A stretch of DNA of 12,589 nt from Chitinophagaceae bacterium (GCA_025455205.1 JALOMZ010000015.1:1-12589), one strand, 5' to 3'. Shown: positions 1 through 7,543, counted from the first letter of the stretch. The notes: a model not told the origin generated them from the letters alone. Program-made: numbers and translations.

Positions 1-677
1 GGATGATAGCCCTGGGCCGCAATGATCCGGAAATGGAAAAATACCTGGTGGGATACTTCATTGACCACTATATGTATCCGAAAGTGATGGGCCAGGATAA
101 AGTGTTCCTGCATGTGTACCAGCAATATGTGGCTGGCGATAAACCAAAGGCCAGCTGGCTGAATGAGCGGCAGATCAAGATCATCACAGAGCGGGCCTAT
201 ATGGTGATGGCCAACCAGCTGGGCGAAAAGGCCTGGGATATGGCACTGGTAGACACGGCCGGCCGCATGCGCAACCTCTATAGCATCAAAGGCGACTATA
301 CCATTGTAAGCTTCTGGGATGTGCACTGCGGCAAATGCAAGGAAGACATGCCGAAGCTGGACACCCTCTACCGCACCAAATGGAAGGGCAAAAAAGTGAA
401 TGTATATGCGGTGATGGTGAATGAATCGGCCCTGGCCGACTGGAAACCTTTCATCCGCAAGCTGAGCCCGGCCTGGATACATGTACACCAAACCGATGGT
501 ATGCGCAAGGAGGAAGAGAGCGCAGGAAAGCCTAACTTCAGGCAGCTGTATGATATGCGCAGCACCCCAACCCTGTTCCTGCTCGACAGCGAGATGCGCA
601 TTATAGCCAAAAATATTTCTGTCAATGACCTCGACAAACTGCTGCAACAGAAGTTATCAGAGAAGAAACCATCCTAA
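1..677 (+). CDS. Thioredoxin-like exported protein (TlpA/DUF5106-type), 3' part
   Basis: This is the C-terminal part of a thiol-disulfide oxidoreductase of the TlpA-like type common in Bacteroidota. The frame is open to the left edge, so the first ATG (position 3) is probably internal and the true start lies outside the window. Counting from that ATG, residues 1-75 are helical and charged, resembling the DUF5106 region that precedes a thioredoxin fold. Residues 81-220 form the thioredoxin domain: beta strand TIVSFWD, active-site CGKC (C109, C112), then the cis-proline loop STPT (P189) and strand LFLLD. The family normally acts outside the cytoplasm to reduce or rearrange disulfides; the export signal would be in the missing part. 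Its end overlaps the next gene, a parvulin isomerase, so the two are probably co-transcribed. The thioredoxin fold is certain; the DUF5106 label is recalled from family resemblance. Confidence 0.85.
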   Translation, partial: MIALGRNDPEMEKYLVGYFIDHYMYPKVMGQDKVFLHVYQQYVAGDKPKASWLNERQIKIITERAYMVMANQLGEKAWDMALVDTAGRMRNLYSIKGDYTIVSFWDVHCGKCKEDMPKLDTLYRTKWKGKKVNVYAVMVNESALADWKPFIRKLSPAWIHVHQTDGMRKEEESAGKPNFRQLYDMRSTPTLFLLDSEMRIIAKNISVNDLDKLLQQKLSEKKPS

Positions 678-2616
678 GGCTGCACACCGTTTGACTGGTG
701 TACTGGCTGGCCTGTTGCTGGCCGGCCTGGCACAGGCCCAGACCCTGTTCACCTATGGGCCCCATGCCGTTTCGCGGGATGAGTTCCGGAAGTCATTTGA
801 CAAGAATGCCCCTGCCAGCGGCCGCCGGAAGGCCATGGAGGAATACCTGCCCCTGTATATCAACTACAAATTGAAAGTGCAGGCCGCCTACCGCGAAAAA
901 CTGGATACCCTGCCCGGCCAGCGCGAAGAAATGGCCATGTACCGCGAACAGCTGGCAGACAATATCCTGCTGCAGCGCAGCGCCGGAAACCGCCTCGAAA
1001 AGGAAGCATTTGACCGCAGCGGTACCGACATCCTGCTGGGCCATATCTACCTGCCCTTTCAGCCGGGCGACAGCGCCTCCCTGCAGGCTGCCGGCCTGCG
1101 CGCGCGGGAAGCACACCGTGCCCTGCAGCAGGGAAGCCCCTTTGCCCAGGTGGCCAACCGCTACAACGAAAACGGGCAGCCCGCCGATGGCGTGGCCGGA
1201 TGGATAACAGCCTTCTCCCTGCCCTATTCCTTTGAAACCGCTGTATACCAGCTGCCGCAGGGTGGCTATACCGCCCCGTTGATGGGGTCGGACGGTTTCC
1301 ATTTGTTTGGCCGCCTTAACCAGCGGCCCGCAGCAGGCCGCGTGCAGGTGGCCCAGATCCTGCTGTGGCTTCCCGCCCAGGCCGGTGCCAACGAGGTGGC
1401 CCGGCAGCAACAACTGGCCGACAGCCTCCACCAGGCCCTGCAGAACGGTGCCCATTTTGAGGAAATGGTGCTGCAATTCAGCAACGACCGAACGTCTTAT
1501 TCCACCGGAGGCGTACTGCCTGAATTTGGGGTGGGCGAATATGAAAGCACGTTTGAAACCGCGGCATTTGCCCTGCAGCAACCGGGCCAGATCAGCCGGC
1601 CATTCCGCACCTCCTTTGGTATCCATATCCTGAAACTGCTGTCGAAGCAGCGCCTGCAGGATATGCCGGATTCCCTGGAAGCCTATGAGCGGATACGGCT
1701 GCAAGTGGCCAACAGCGGGCGCCTGGAAAAGGCGAAGGAAGACTACCTGCGGGCCCTGCTGCCCAAAATGGGCTACCGCAAGGGCAGCTACAAGCCTGCC
1801 GATCTCTGGCGCTATACCGACTCGGCCCTGCGCAACGCAAGCACGGCAGGCAACGCCATCAATAAGAATACCGTACTCTTCAGCCTCGGTACCGAAAAGA
1901 CCCTGGCCGAAAACTGGATCCTGTACCTCCGGGCCATCCCCCGCAGCGGAGCCACTGGGGCCGCAGCCTATGAAAGCCTGTGGAACCAATACCTGCTGCA
2001 AACCGCCGAAGACCATTACAAACGGAATATCGCCCAATACGAGCCGTCCTTCCGGGAACAGCTGCGCGAATTCAAAGACGCCAACCTGCTGTTCCAGGCC
2101 ATGGACCTGCATGTTTGGTCGGCCGCTGCAGCCGATACATTGGGTTTGCAGCAGTACTATGCCGCGCACCGCGCACAATATGTTTGGGGCGATGGAGCCA
2201 CGGCGCTGTCGGTGTCGGGTACCGACTCAGCAGCCATCACCGCCTTCCGCCACCAGCTGATGCAACAGCCGCAGGCCTGGCGCGAACTGCTGAAAGGATA
2301 TGAAGACCTGCTGCTGGCCGACAGTGGCCGCTTTGAGCTGAGCCAGCTGCCCGTGGAGCGCTTTGCCGGTGGCAAGCCGCAGGCAGCTGCCGCCAGCCAG
2401 CTGTACCGCAACCCGGTAGACAACAACTATTCCTTCACCTATATTTTCGGCCTGATGCCCGGTGGCGCTGTCCGCAGCTTTGAGGAAGCCCGCGGATGGG
2501 TGATCAGCGACTACCAGCAGGTGTTGGAGAAAAAATGGATCGAAGGGCTTAAAAAGCAATACCCGGTGAAGGTGAATCAGGCCGTATGGCAGAGCCTGCT
2601 GCAGACCGCGCATTGA
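625..2616 (+). CDS. SurA-like peptidylprolyl isomerase with two parvulin domains
   Basis: Periplasmic foldase: parvulins catalyse cis-trans isomerisation of X-Pro bonds and, in SurA-like proteins, chaperone outer-membrane proteins. The N-terminus has a hydrophobic signal core (about residues 23-36) with a likely cleavage after A38 (AQA|Q). A SurA_N-like helical region spans about 45-130, followed by two tandem PpiC-type domains at about 135-233 and 240-340. Each carries the usual pattern of a strand such as GHIYLPF or AQILLWL, a helix, an F..(V/M)A.(R/Q)(Y/F)S/N segment, a GG or AGW turn, and a final GFHLF or FGIHILKL strand. The remaining 320 residues are an uncharacterised C-terminal region. 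The ATG at 625 overlaps the upstream gene by 53 bp and gives an unusually long n-region. A TTG at 691 is the only other nearby start, but it would remove the basic residues before the hydrophobic core, so I kept the ATG. A weak hairpin with T-run follows the stop. Confidence 0.9.
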   Translation: MTSTNCCNRSYQRRNHPKAAHRLTGVLAGLLLAGLAQAQTLFTYGPHAVSRDEFRKSFDKNAPASGRRKAMEEYLPLYINYKLKVQAAYREKLDTLPGQREEMAMYREQLADNILLQRSAGNRLEKEAFDRSGTDILLGHIYLPFQPGDSASLQAAGLRAREAHRALQQGSPFAQVANRYNENGQPADGVAGWITAFSLPYSFETAVYQLPQGGYTAPLMGSDGFHLFGRLNQRPAAGRVQVAQILLWLPAQAGANEVARQQQLADSLHQALQNGAHFEEMVLQFSNDRTSYSTGGVLPEFGVGEYESTFETAAFALQQPGQISRPFRTSFGIHILKLLSKQRLQDMPDSLEAYERIRLQVANSGRLEKAKEDYLRALLPKMGYRKGSYKPADLWRYTDSALRNASTAGNAINKNTVLFSLGTEKTLAENWILYLRAIPRSGATGAAAYESLWNQYLLQTAEDHYKRNIAQYEPSFREQLREFKDANLLFQAMDLHVWSAAAADTLGLQQYYAAHRAQYVWGDGATALSVSGTDSAAITAFRHQLMQQPQAWRELLKGYEDLLLADSGRFELSQLPVERFAGGKPQAAAASQLYRNPVDNNYSFTYIFGLMPGGAVRSFEEARGWVISDYQQVLEKKWIEGLKKQYPVKVNQAVWQSLLQTAH

Positions 2617-2632
2617 GCCAGAGCCGGCATGC

Positions 2633-2652
2633 ACCATTTGATGAATGGTTTT
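2633..2652 (+). terminator. Possible weak intrinsic terminator after the parvulin gene
   Basis: A 6-bp perfect stem (ACCATT / AATGGT) with a 5-nt loop runs straight into a four-T stretch, starting 17 nt after the parvulin stop codon. The stem is AT-rich and the T-run short, so it would be a leaky terminator at best. Its place between two same-strand genes supports a transcript end here. Confidence 0.4.
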
Positions 2653-2672
2653 CATATCAGCAGGGCATTTGC

Positions 2673-2681
2673 TATCTTTTG
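2673..2681 (+). promoter_or_regulatory. Possible Bacteroidota-type -7 element for the VOC gene
   Basis: TATCTTTTG resembles the Bacteroidota sigma -7 consensus TAnnTTTG with one extra T. It lies 20 nt upstream of the ATG at 2701, which would give a very short leader. No convincing -33 TTTG sits at the usual 17-23 nt spacing; the nearest T-rich stretch is at 2649-2652. Tentative. Confidence 0.35.
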
Positions 2682-2700
2682 CATCCCTTAAAACAGCCTC

Positions 2701-3102
2701 ATGAAAAACACCGTCAGCTGGTTTGAAATACCGGTAGCCGACCTGGCCCGTGCCCAGGCCTTTTACGAAGCCATCTTCCAGATGCAAATGATCCCCATGG
2801 ATTTCCCGGCCATGCAGATGCGCATGTTTCCGGTAGACGATCCCATGGACCCGCATGCCATCAGCGGTGCACTGGCCCTGGCCCCCGACTTCTACCAGCC
2901 CCAGGCCAATGGCACCCTCATTTACCTCAATGCCAACCCCGATGTGCAGCAGGTGCTGGATCGCGTGGAAGCGGCGGGCGGGCAAATTGTGGTGCCCAAG
3001 ACCCTGGTGAGTGACCAGATCGGACATATGGCCGTGATCATGGATTCCGAAGGCAACCGCATTGCCCTGCATTCCGTGCCGCCAGGAATGGATGTATCAT
3101 AA
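2701..3102 (+). CDS. VOC family (glyoxalase/bleomycin-resistance fold) protein
   Basis: A 133-residue cytoplasmic protein with two beta-alpha-beta-beta-beta modules of the vicinal oxygen chelate fold. The first module opens with SWFEIPVADLARAQAFYE (residues 6-23), the classic VOC strand-helix start with an FYE end. The second contains GTLIYLN (71-77), a helix with VLDRVEAAGG (85-94), IVVPK, and the closing GHMAVIMDSEGNRIALH (108-124). Length and order match small stand-alone VOC proteins, whose members range from glyoxalases and dioxygenases to resistance proteins and uncharacterised binders. The usual metal ligands are not obvious: there is no histidine in the first strand, and the last strand ends in H124 instead of the common glutamate. 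The reaction therefore cannot be assigned. The gene has its own candidate promoter after a weak terminator and seems independent of its neighbours. Confidence 0.88.
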   Translation: MKNTVSWFEIPVADLARAQAFYEAIFQMQMIPMDFPAMQMRMFPVDDPMDPHAISGALALAPDFYQPQANGTLIYLNANPDVQQVLDRVEAAGGQIVVPKTLVSDQIGHMAVIMDSEGNRIALHSVPPGMDVS

Positions 3103-3284
3103 TTACCGCAGCAGCATTTGCACATGTCCACGCCTGCCGGCCAAAAGCAGATACAGACTGTTGTACGGATTCCATCATGCGCAGCATTCGTTCTGCATGG
3201 AACTCATGGAAATGGGGGTACCCGCCGGCGAAGCAATAAAAAGAGAAAACAAGTCTGCAAACATTCAATAAAAACTGAAGTACC
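3103..3284. other. Intergenic stretch, no gene recognised
   Basis: This 182-bp stretch between the VOC gene and the membrane-protein gene holds only short overlapping open frames without a recognisable protein. I found no TAnnTTTG element on the + strand and no strong terminator after the VOC gene. Its last 55 bases are A-rich (aataaaaag, caataaaaact), as is common just upstream of Bacteroidota start codons. Confidence 0.5.
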
Positions 3285-3731
3285 ATGCAGCATGCCTTCT
3301 GGGTACGCGGCACCATCATTTTCCAGCTGGTTACCGCACTCATACATTCCCTGAGCTTCTTTGCCAGCCAGGAACCCGCCAACCCTACCGAAGTGGAATT
3401 ACTTGCTCTTATGAGTACTTACAAAATGGATATGGGGCAGGGCTTCCACCGCAGTATGGCCGACATCATGGTTTCGCTCAGCGCCTGTATGACCCTGTTA
3501 TGTGCAGGCAGCGGCCTCATTAACCTGGTGCTGTACCGCGCAGGTATTGAGCCTCATATCATGCGTCAGATTATGCTGGTGAATGCCCTGGTGTTTGGTG
3601 CAGGTCTGGTGGTAATGGTCTTCTTTGCCTTCCTGGGACCCATTGTATGTTTTGCACTCATTTGGATTTGTGCCGTCATGGCAGTATTCATGCGGCCCAT
3701 GGCCGCTAATGCTTCCGGTACGCGCACCTGA
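3285..3731 (+). CDS. Conserved-looking four-helix membrane protein of unknown function
   Basis: A 148-residue hydrophobic protein with four likely transmembrane helices at about residues 7-26, 60-84, 93-112 and 114-136. Between helices 1 and 2 is a polar extramembrane loop (about 27-58) rich in distinctive residues: PANPTE, then LMSTYKMDMGQGFHRSM. A histidine lies at the end of helix 1 (H21) and another in the loop (H55). No signal peptide, cysteine pair or catalytic motif is visible, and I do not recognise a characterised family. The concentration of specific polar residues in the loop suggests a conserved functional site, not a random hydrophobic frame. The start ATG at 3285 is preceded by an A-rich leader without a clear Shine-Dalgarno. 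Its stop codon directly abuts the stop of the ATPase gene on the other strand. Confidence 0.75.
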   Translation: MQHAFWVRGTIIFQLVTALIHSLSFFASQEPANPTEVELLALMSTYKMDMGQGFHRSMADIMVSLSACMTLLCAGSGLINLVLYRAGIEPHIMRQIMLVNALVFGAGLVVMVFFAFLGPIVCFALIWICAVMAVFMRPMAANASGTRT

Positions 3732-6233
3732 TCAGCGCGCCTGCCTTCTGCGCCAGGCCTTCCAGGCCTCCAGCCACAGGGTGGCGGCAGCGGCCACCAG
3801 CATGCACCAGCCCAGGGTGGCAGGGACCGGAGCCTGGGTTTCAAACAATTGCTGTACCGGCGGCAGGTACAGCACCGCCGCCAGGATGGCCAGGGTTATC
3901 CCGATAATAAGGGGCACCAGGCGGTTGGGATAACGCAGGGTGGCCAACACAGAATAGTGGAAGGATCGGTTTACCAGCGTGAGAAATATATTGCTGAACA
4001 GCAGCGTGGTGAAGATGACCGTGCGAACCGAACTTTCCTCCGCACCCGCCTGCATATACCAGTATCCCATGCCCAGGCAGCCAGCCGTTATTACCAGGCC
4101 CTGCAATATGCTCAGCACCAGCTGACGCGCGCTCAAAAACGTATAGGCCATGGGGCGCGGGGGGCGTTGCATAGTGTTGGGCTCCATGGGCTCGTTTTCG
4201 TAAATGATGGAGCAGGTGGGTCCCATAATAAGTTCCAGAAATATCACATGCACGGGCGAAAAGATGCTGCTGTACTTCCAGGCCAACAGCAGCGGCATCA
4301 TTACAATCAGGATAATGGGGATATGAATGGACACTATATAGCGGATCGCCTTTTGCAGGTTGTCGTAGATCTTCCGGCCCAGGGCCACTGCATCGGTCAT
4401 ATGACCCAGGTCGTCGTCGGTAATGATGAGGGCTGCGGCATTGCGGGCCACCTCGCTGCCCCGCTGGCCCATGGCTATGCCAATATGAGCCGCCTTCAGT
4501 GCCGGCCCGTCGTTCACACCGTCTCCGGTCATGGCCACCACTTCGCCGGTATCCTGCAACGCAGTGATCACCCTGAGCTTGGCCTCAGGAAACATACGGG
4601 CAAAGATGGTGGTGTCCTTCACACGCTCTTTCAGGACCTCAGGCGTGGCTTCGAGTACCTCATGGCCTGTCATCACCTGCAGGCGATGGTTAAGCCCTAT
4701 TCGGGACGCAATGGCCAGTGCCGTTTCGGCATAGTCGCCCGTGATCATCTTCAGGCGGATGCCGGCACCCTGGAAAGCAGCTGCGGTATCGGCAATACCC
4801 GGCTTGGGAGGATCATGAAAGGCAATCAGGCCCAGGAATTCAAAGGGGAAATCCTGCTGGGCCACCGGATAACCTTCCCTGTTCCACAAGGCCCTGCCCA
4901 CGCCCAGCACCCGAAGTCCCATACCGGCATAAACATGTGCCTGCCTTTCTAATTGTGCCACCTGCTCCACCTCCAGGCCACTTAGCTGCAGTATGGCCTC
5001 CGGGGCGCCCTTGGCGGCAATGATTTCCTGGCCGGCCGCATCCCGGAACACATGTGTCATCATGGGCGGTATGCCACCAATGGGGTATTCATGCACCTGA
5101 GTGAACAGGGTACGCTTGTCCGTGCCGGCCACAGCCCCGTACAGGGCGTGGATGGCTTTTTCCATAGGGTCAAAGGGCTGTGTTTCACTGGCCCACATGG
5201 CATATTCCAGCAGGGTGAGCGGCAGCGGGGCGCCTGCTTTCACCTCCACCGATTGCTGCTGCCGGGCATCATACAGATAAGCCACTTCCATGCGGTTTTC
5301 CGTGAGGGTGCCCGTTTTGTCGGCGCAGATCACGGTGGCCGAGCCCAGGGTTTCCACATACTGGGGCTGCTTCACAATGATATGGTGCCGCAGCAGGCGG
5401 AAGGCGCCCAGGGCCTGGAAGGTGCTGAAGGCTACGGGAATTTCTTCCGGAAGTACGCTCATGGCCATGGTGAGGCCATGCAACAGGGCATCTGCGAAAT
5501 CGCCCGATTGGTAGAAATGCACGCCCACCACCACCGCAAAGGCGGCAGCACCCAGCCATACCATGTTGCGCACAAAGGCCTTCACCTGCAGCTGCAGGGG
5601 TGTCTTAAGCACGGTTACCTCTTGCAGGGAAGCCCCGATCTTACCAAACATGGTTTGGGCTCCCACGGCTGTGGTACGTACCACGGCACTGCCCGATACC
5701 GCCAGCGTTCCCTTGTAAACATGTGCCTGGTCGGCCGCATTCTTGTACACGGCAAAGGCTTCTCCGGTAAGCAGCGATTCATTTACGGAGAAATCGTTGG
5801 CCGTCAGCACTTCACCGTCGGCCGGTATCAGCTCGCCTTCTTCCAGCTGCAGCAGGTCGTTCACCACAATCTCCTCTGTGGCCAGCTGCTGCCATGTGCC
5901 GTTGCGCAGCACCAGTGCGTGCGGTGCGCTCAGCTTGCGCAGGGCCTGCACCGCGTTGCGGCTGCGGTATTCCTGGAACAGGGAGATGCCCGCCACAATA
6001 ATAATGGCCCCCAGCATGATAAAACCTTCCTGGTACTGGCGCAGCAAAAGGTAAAGGGTGCAGGCCGCCACCAGCAACAGGAACATAGGCTCCGTTACCA
6101 CTTCCTTCAGCACATGCCGCAGTATATGGGGTTCGTCGCCGGCCAGCTGGTTGCTGCCATGGCGGGTGCGTGACTCCGCCGCTTCCGCATCTGTAAGTCC
6201 CTGGTACCCTGATATTGAATACGGTGACGACAT
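3732..6233 (-). CDS. P-type cation-transporting ATPase (P2-like, HAD-IC family)
   Basis: An inner-membrane ion pump that couples ATP hydrolysis, through a phospho-aspartate, to cation transport. At 833 residues it is complete and of normal size for bacterial P2-like pumps. In order: an N-terminal cation-ATPase domain (GLTDAEAAESRTRHGSNQL, 12-30), M1-M2 (about 50-85), the actuator domain with LTGEA (155-159), M3-M4 with PEEIPV (262-267), phosphorylation site DKTGT (D305), nucleotide-binding KGAPE (408-412), ITGD (497-500), hinge MTGDGVNDGPALK (568-580), then M5-M10. There is no N-terminal metal-binding domain and no CPC motif, so a P1B heavy-metal pump is excluded. M4 has PEE where Ca2+ pumps have PEG, and M6 reads LELIMGPTCSIIYENEP (667-682) instead of the Ca2+-pump NLVTDG pattern, so the transported ion is unknown. 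Its stop abuts that of the convergent membrane-protein gene. I found no clear promoter upstream of the ATG at 6233. Confidence 0.95.
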   Translation of the reverse strand: MSSPYSISGYQGLTDAEAAESRTRHGSNQLAGDEPHILRHVLKEVVTEPMFLLLVAACTLYLLLRQYQEGFIMLGAIIIVAGISLFQEYRSRNAVQALRKLSAPHALVLRNGTWQQLATEEIVVNDLLQLEEGELIPADGEVLTANDFSVNESLLTGEAFAVYKNAADQAHVYKGTLAVSGSAVVRTTAVGAQTMFGKIGASLQEVTVLKTPLQLQVKAFVRNMVWLGAAAFAVVVGVHFYQSGDFADALLHGLTMAMSVLPEEIPVAFSTFQALGAFRLLRHHIIVKQPQYVETLGSATVICADKTGTLTENRMEVAYLYDARQQQSVEVKAGAPLPLTLLEYAMWASETQPFDPMEKAIHALYGAVAGTDKRTLFTQVHEYPIGGIPPMMTHVFRDAAGQEIIAAKGAPEAILQLSGLEVEQVAQLERQAHVYAGMGLRVLGVGRALWNREGYPVAQQDFPFEFLGLIAFHDPPKPGIADTAAAFQGAGIRLKMITGDYAETALAIASRIGLNHRLQVMTGHEVLEATPEVLKERVKDTTIFARMFPEAKLRVITALQDTGEVVAMTGDGVNDGPALKAAHIGIAMGQRGSEVARNAAALIITDDDLGHMTDAVALGRKIYDNLQKAIRYIVSIHIPIILIVMMPLLLAWKYSSIFSPVHVIFLELIMGPTCSIIYENEPMEPNTMQRPPRPMAYTFLSARQLVLSILQGLVITAGCLGMGYWYMQAGAEESSVRTVIFTTLLFSNIFLTLVNRSFHYSVLATLRYPNRLVPLIIGITLAILAAVLYLPPVQQLFETQAPVPATLGWCMLVAAAATLWLEAWKAWRRRQAR

Positions 6234-6324
6234 AAATATGAATCTTGATTTACTTTACCGGTGCAGGCAATAGTAAACCGGCCGTTGCCGGCCATCATAA
6301 AGTACCGTATTTTATGCAGCCTGG

Positions 6325-6344
6325 GGCATGATGATGGTCATGCC
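6325..6344. repeat. 7-bp perfect inverted repeat between amidohydrolase and ATPase genes
   Basis: GGCATGA and TCATGCC form a perfect 7-bp stem with a 6-nt loop in the gap between two minus-strand genes, 11 nt beyond the amidohydrolase stop. No T-run follows it in the direction of transcription, so it is not a standard intrinsic terminator. It could stabilise the upstream mRNA 3' end or be an operator for the ATPase. A second, smaller GC-rich hairpin (CCGGC / GCCGG) lies at 6278-6291. Confidence 0.35.
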
Positions 6345-6354
6345 GGGCAATGCC

Positions 6355-7458
6355 TTATTCGCGGGGGAAGCGCGACTTGTCGATATGGGGAATGATGCGG
6401 ATGGCGTTTTTATAATATACTTTCCGGAGTATGGCATCGCTCAGGCCCATGCCATACATGGCCCAGAAGGCATGGTATTTTTTATGGTAGGGAAAGTACT
6501 CATCCTGTGTTTCCAGCACGCGGAAATACGTGCCGTACTCCTCCGGCACCCAGCTGTCCTTTCCAAAGAGGATGCGGTCCTGGAATTTTTCAAAGAAGGC
6601 TTTGGCCATGCGCGGCTGGCGGCCGAGTTCGGCAATAACGGCGCCAAACTCCACCACCACATGGGGCATGGCCGTAAGCAGGGAGTCGAGCCGGGCCAGG
6701 TTGTTGGGATACCAGCCAAAGTGGGCCGCAATAAAGGTGGTCTTCGGGTGCTTTTTAAACATCCGGTGCTGTTCATCAATCAGCGTTTGCCAGGGTGCGG
6801 GGTTTTCGTTGCCTCGGCGGCGGCCGGGATGTGTTTTGAGTTCCAGCCACCGTTCGTTGTTTTCATCCAGGGGGTGCCAGAAAGGCTCGGGATCGGCCGT
6901 ATGGATGAGCACGGGTATTTTCAGTTCCCCGCATTTGGCCCAGATGGGGTCTAGGCGCGGATCGTCTACCGCTACACGTTGACCATTGTTATCCTTTACA
7001 CTGAAGCCCAGGTTCTTGAAGATCTTGAGGCCGCTGGCACCGTTTTTCACATCGGCTTCCAGCTGGGCCACGGCTTTTTCTGTCCAGCCCGCATTGCCCA
7101 CCCCGCTGAAATCGATATTGGCAAACACCAGGAACCGCCCGGGGTATTTGGCACGGATGGCATCGGTCTTCTTTTTGAGGTCGGCGCCATTGCCGCCGCT
7201 CAGGTTCACCATCACCTGCATATTGAGCTTGTCCATCTCCGCCACCAGGCGGTCAAGGTCGGCTGCCTCCATGCTGCGCTGGTGGTTGTGCACGTCTACA
7301 AAGGGAAACCGGGCCCGCGTGAGCGGATGGGCGGGCACCACCAGGGTGGATGGCGGATTGTATTTCTCGAAGTCGATGGTTTGCGCCAGAACCGGCAGGC
7401 TCAGCGTTGCCAGGGCAGCAGCCATCAGGGTGCGAAGGGGCATATTGTACAGCAGCAT
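6355..7458 (-). CDS. Exported amidohydrolase (amidohydrolase_2 family)
   Basis: A metal-dependent hydrolase of the PF04909 TIM-barrel type, which hydrolyses or decarboxylates small cyclic or carboxylated substrates; the substrate here is unknown. With the ATG at 7458 as residue 1, a signal peptide spans 1-25 (core LMAAALATLSLPVLA, cleavage about A25|Q26), indicating a periplasmic enzyme. The metal-site residues are in the right order: HxH in DVHNH (H57, H59), then VLIH (H186), FIAAH (H246) and FGKD (D301). Total length, 367 residues, is normal. Start choice is uncertain: a TTG at 7473 and an ATG at 7443 are in frame. The 7443 start (MPLRTLMAAA) gives the most classical short signal peptide. 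The gene follows the thioesterase gene on the same strand after an 87-bp gap, so co-transcription is possible but not shown. Confidence 0.88.
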   Translation of the reverse strand: MLLYNMPLRTLMAAALATLSLPVLAQTIDFEKYNPPSTLVVPAHPLTRARFPFVDVHNHQRSMEAADLDRLVAEMDKLNMQVMVNLSGGNGADLKKKTDAIRAKYPGRFLVFANIDFSGVGNAGWTEKAVAQLEADVKNGASGLKIFKNLGFSVKDNNGQRVAVDDPRLDPIWAKCGELKIPVLIHTADPEPFWHPLDENNERWLELKTHPGRRRGNENPAPWQTLIDEQHRMFKKHPKTTFIAAHFGWYPNNLARLDSLLTAMPHVVVEFGAVIAELGRQPRMAKAFFEKFQDRILFGKDSWVPEEYGTYFRVLETQDEYFPYHKKYHAFWAMYGMGLSDAILRKVYYKNAIRIIPHIDKSRFPRE

Positions 7459-7483
7459 GGGTGTAATATACAAAGGGGATTCA

Positions 7484-7543
7484 TGCTGCCCGGTGAGCCG
7501 GGTGGCAAAAAGGACGAACGGCGGGAGATCTGGCGCTGCCCGG
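7484..7543. repeat. Short direct repeat and hairpin between thioesterase and amidohydrolase genes
   Basis: The 9-mer GCTGCCCGG occurs at 7484-7492 and again at 7535-7543. The first copy also forms a 5-bp hairpin (CCCGG TGAG CCGGG, 7488-7501). Neither is followed by a T-run in the minus direction. It could be a weak regulatory or processing structure, or chance in GC-rich sequence. Confidence 0.25.

Noticed and set aside
793..2178. 461-codon open frame on the minus strand opposite the parvulin gene
   Set aside because: It mirrors a real gene in GC-rich sequence; its translation is rich in G, Q, H and A, with no domain pattern, and the sense strand has a signal peptide and two clear parvulin domains.
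3849..4952. 367-codon + strand open frame opposite the ATPase gene
   Set aside because: The minus strand here encodes the ATPase with intact motifs; the + translation is full of H, Q and G with no hydrophobic or family pattern.
5052..6173. 373-codon + strand open frame opposite the ATPase N-terminal half
   Set aside because: Same reason: antisense shadow of the actuator and phosphorylation regions.
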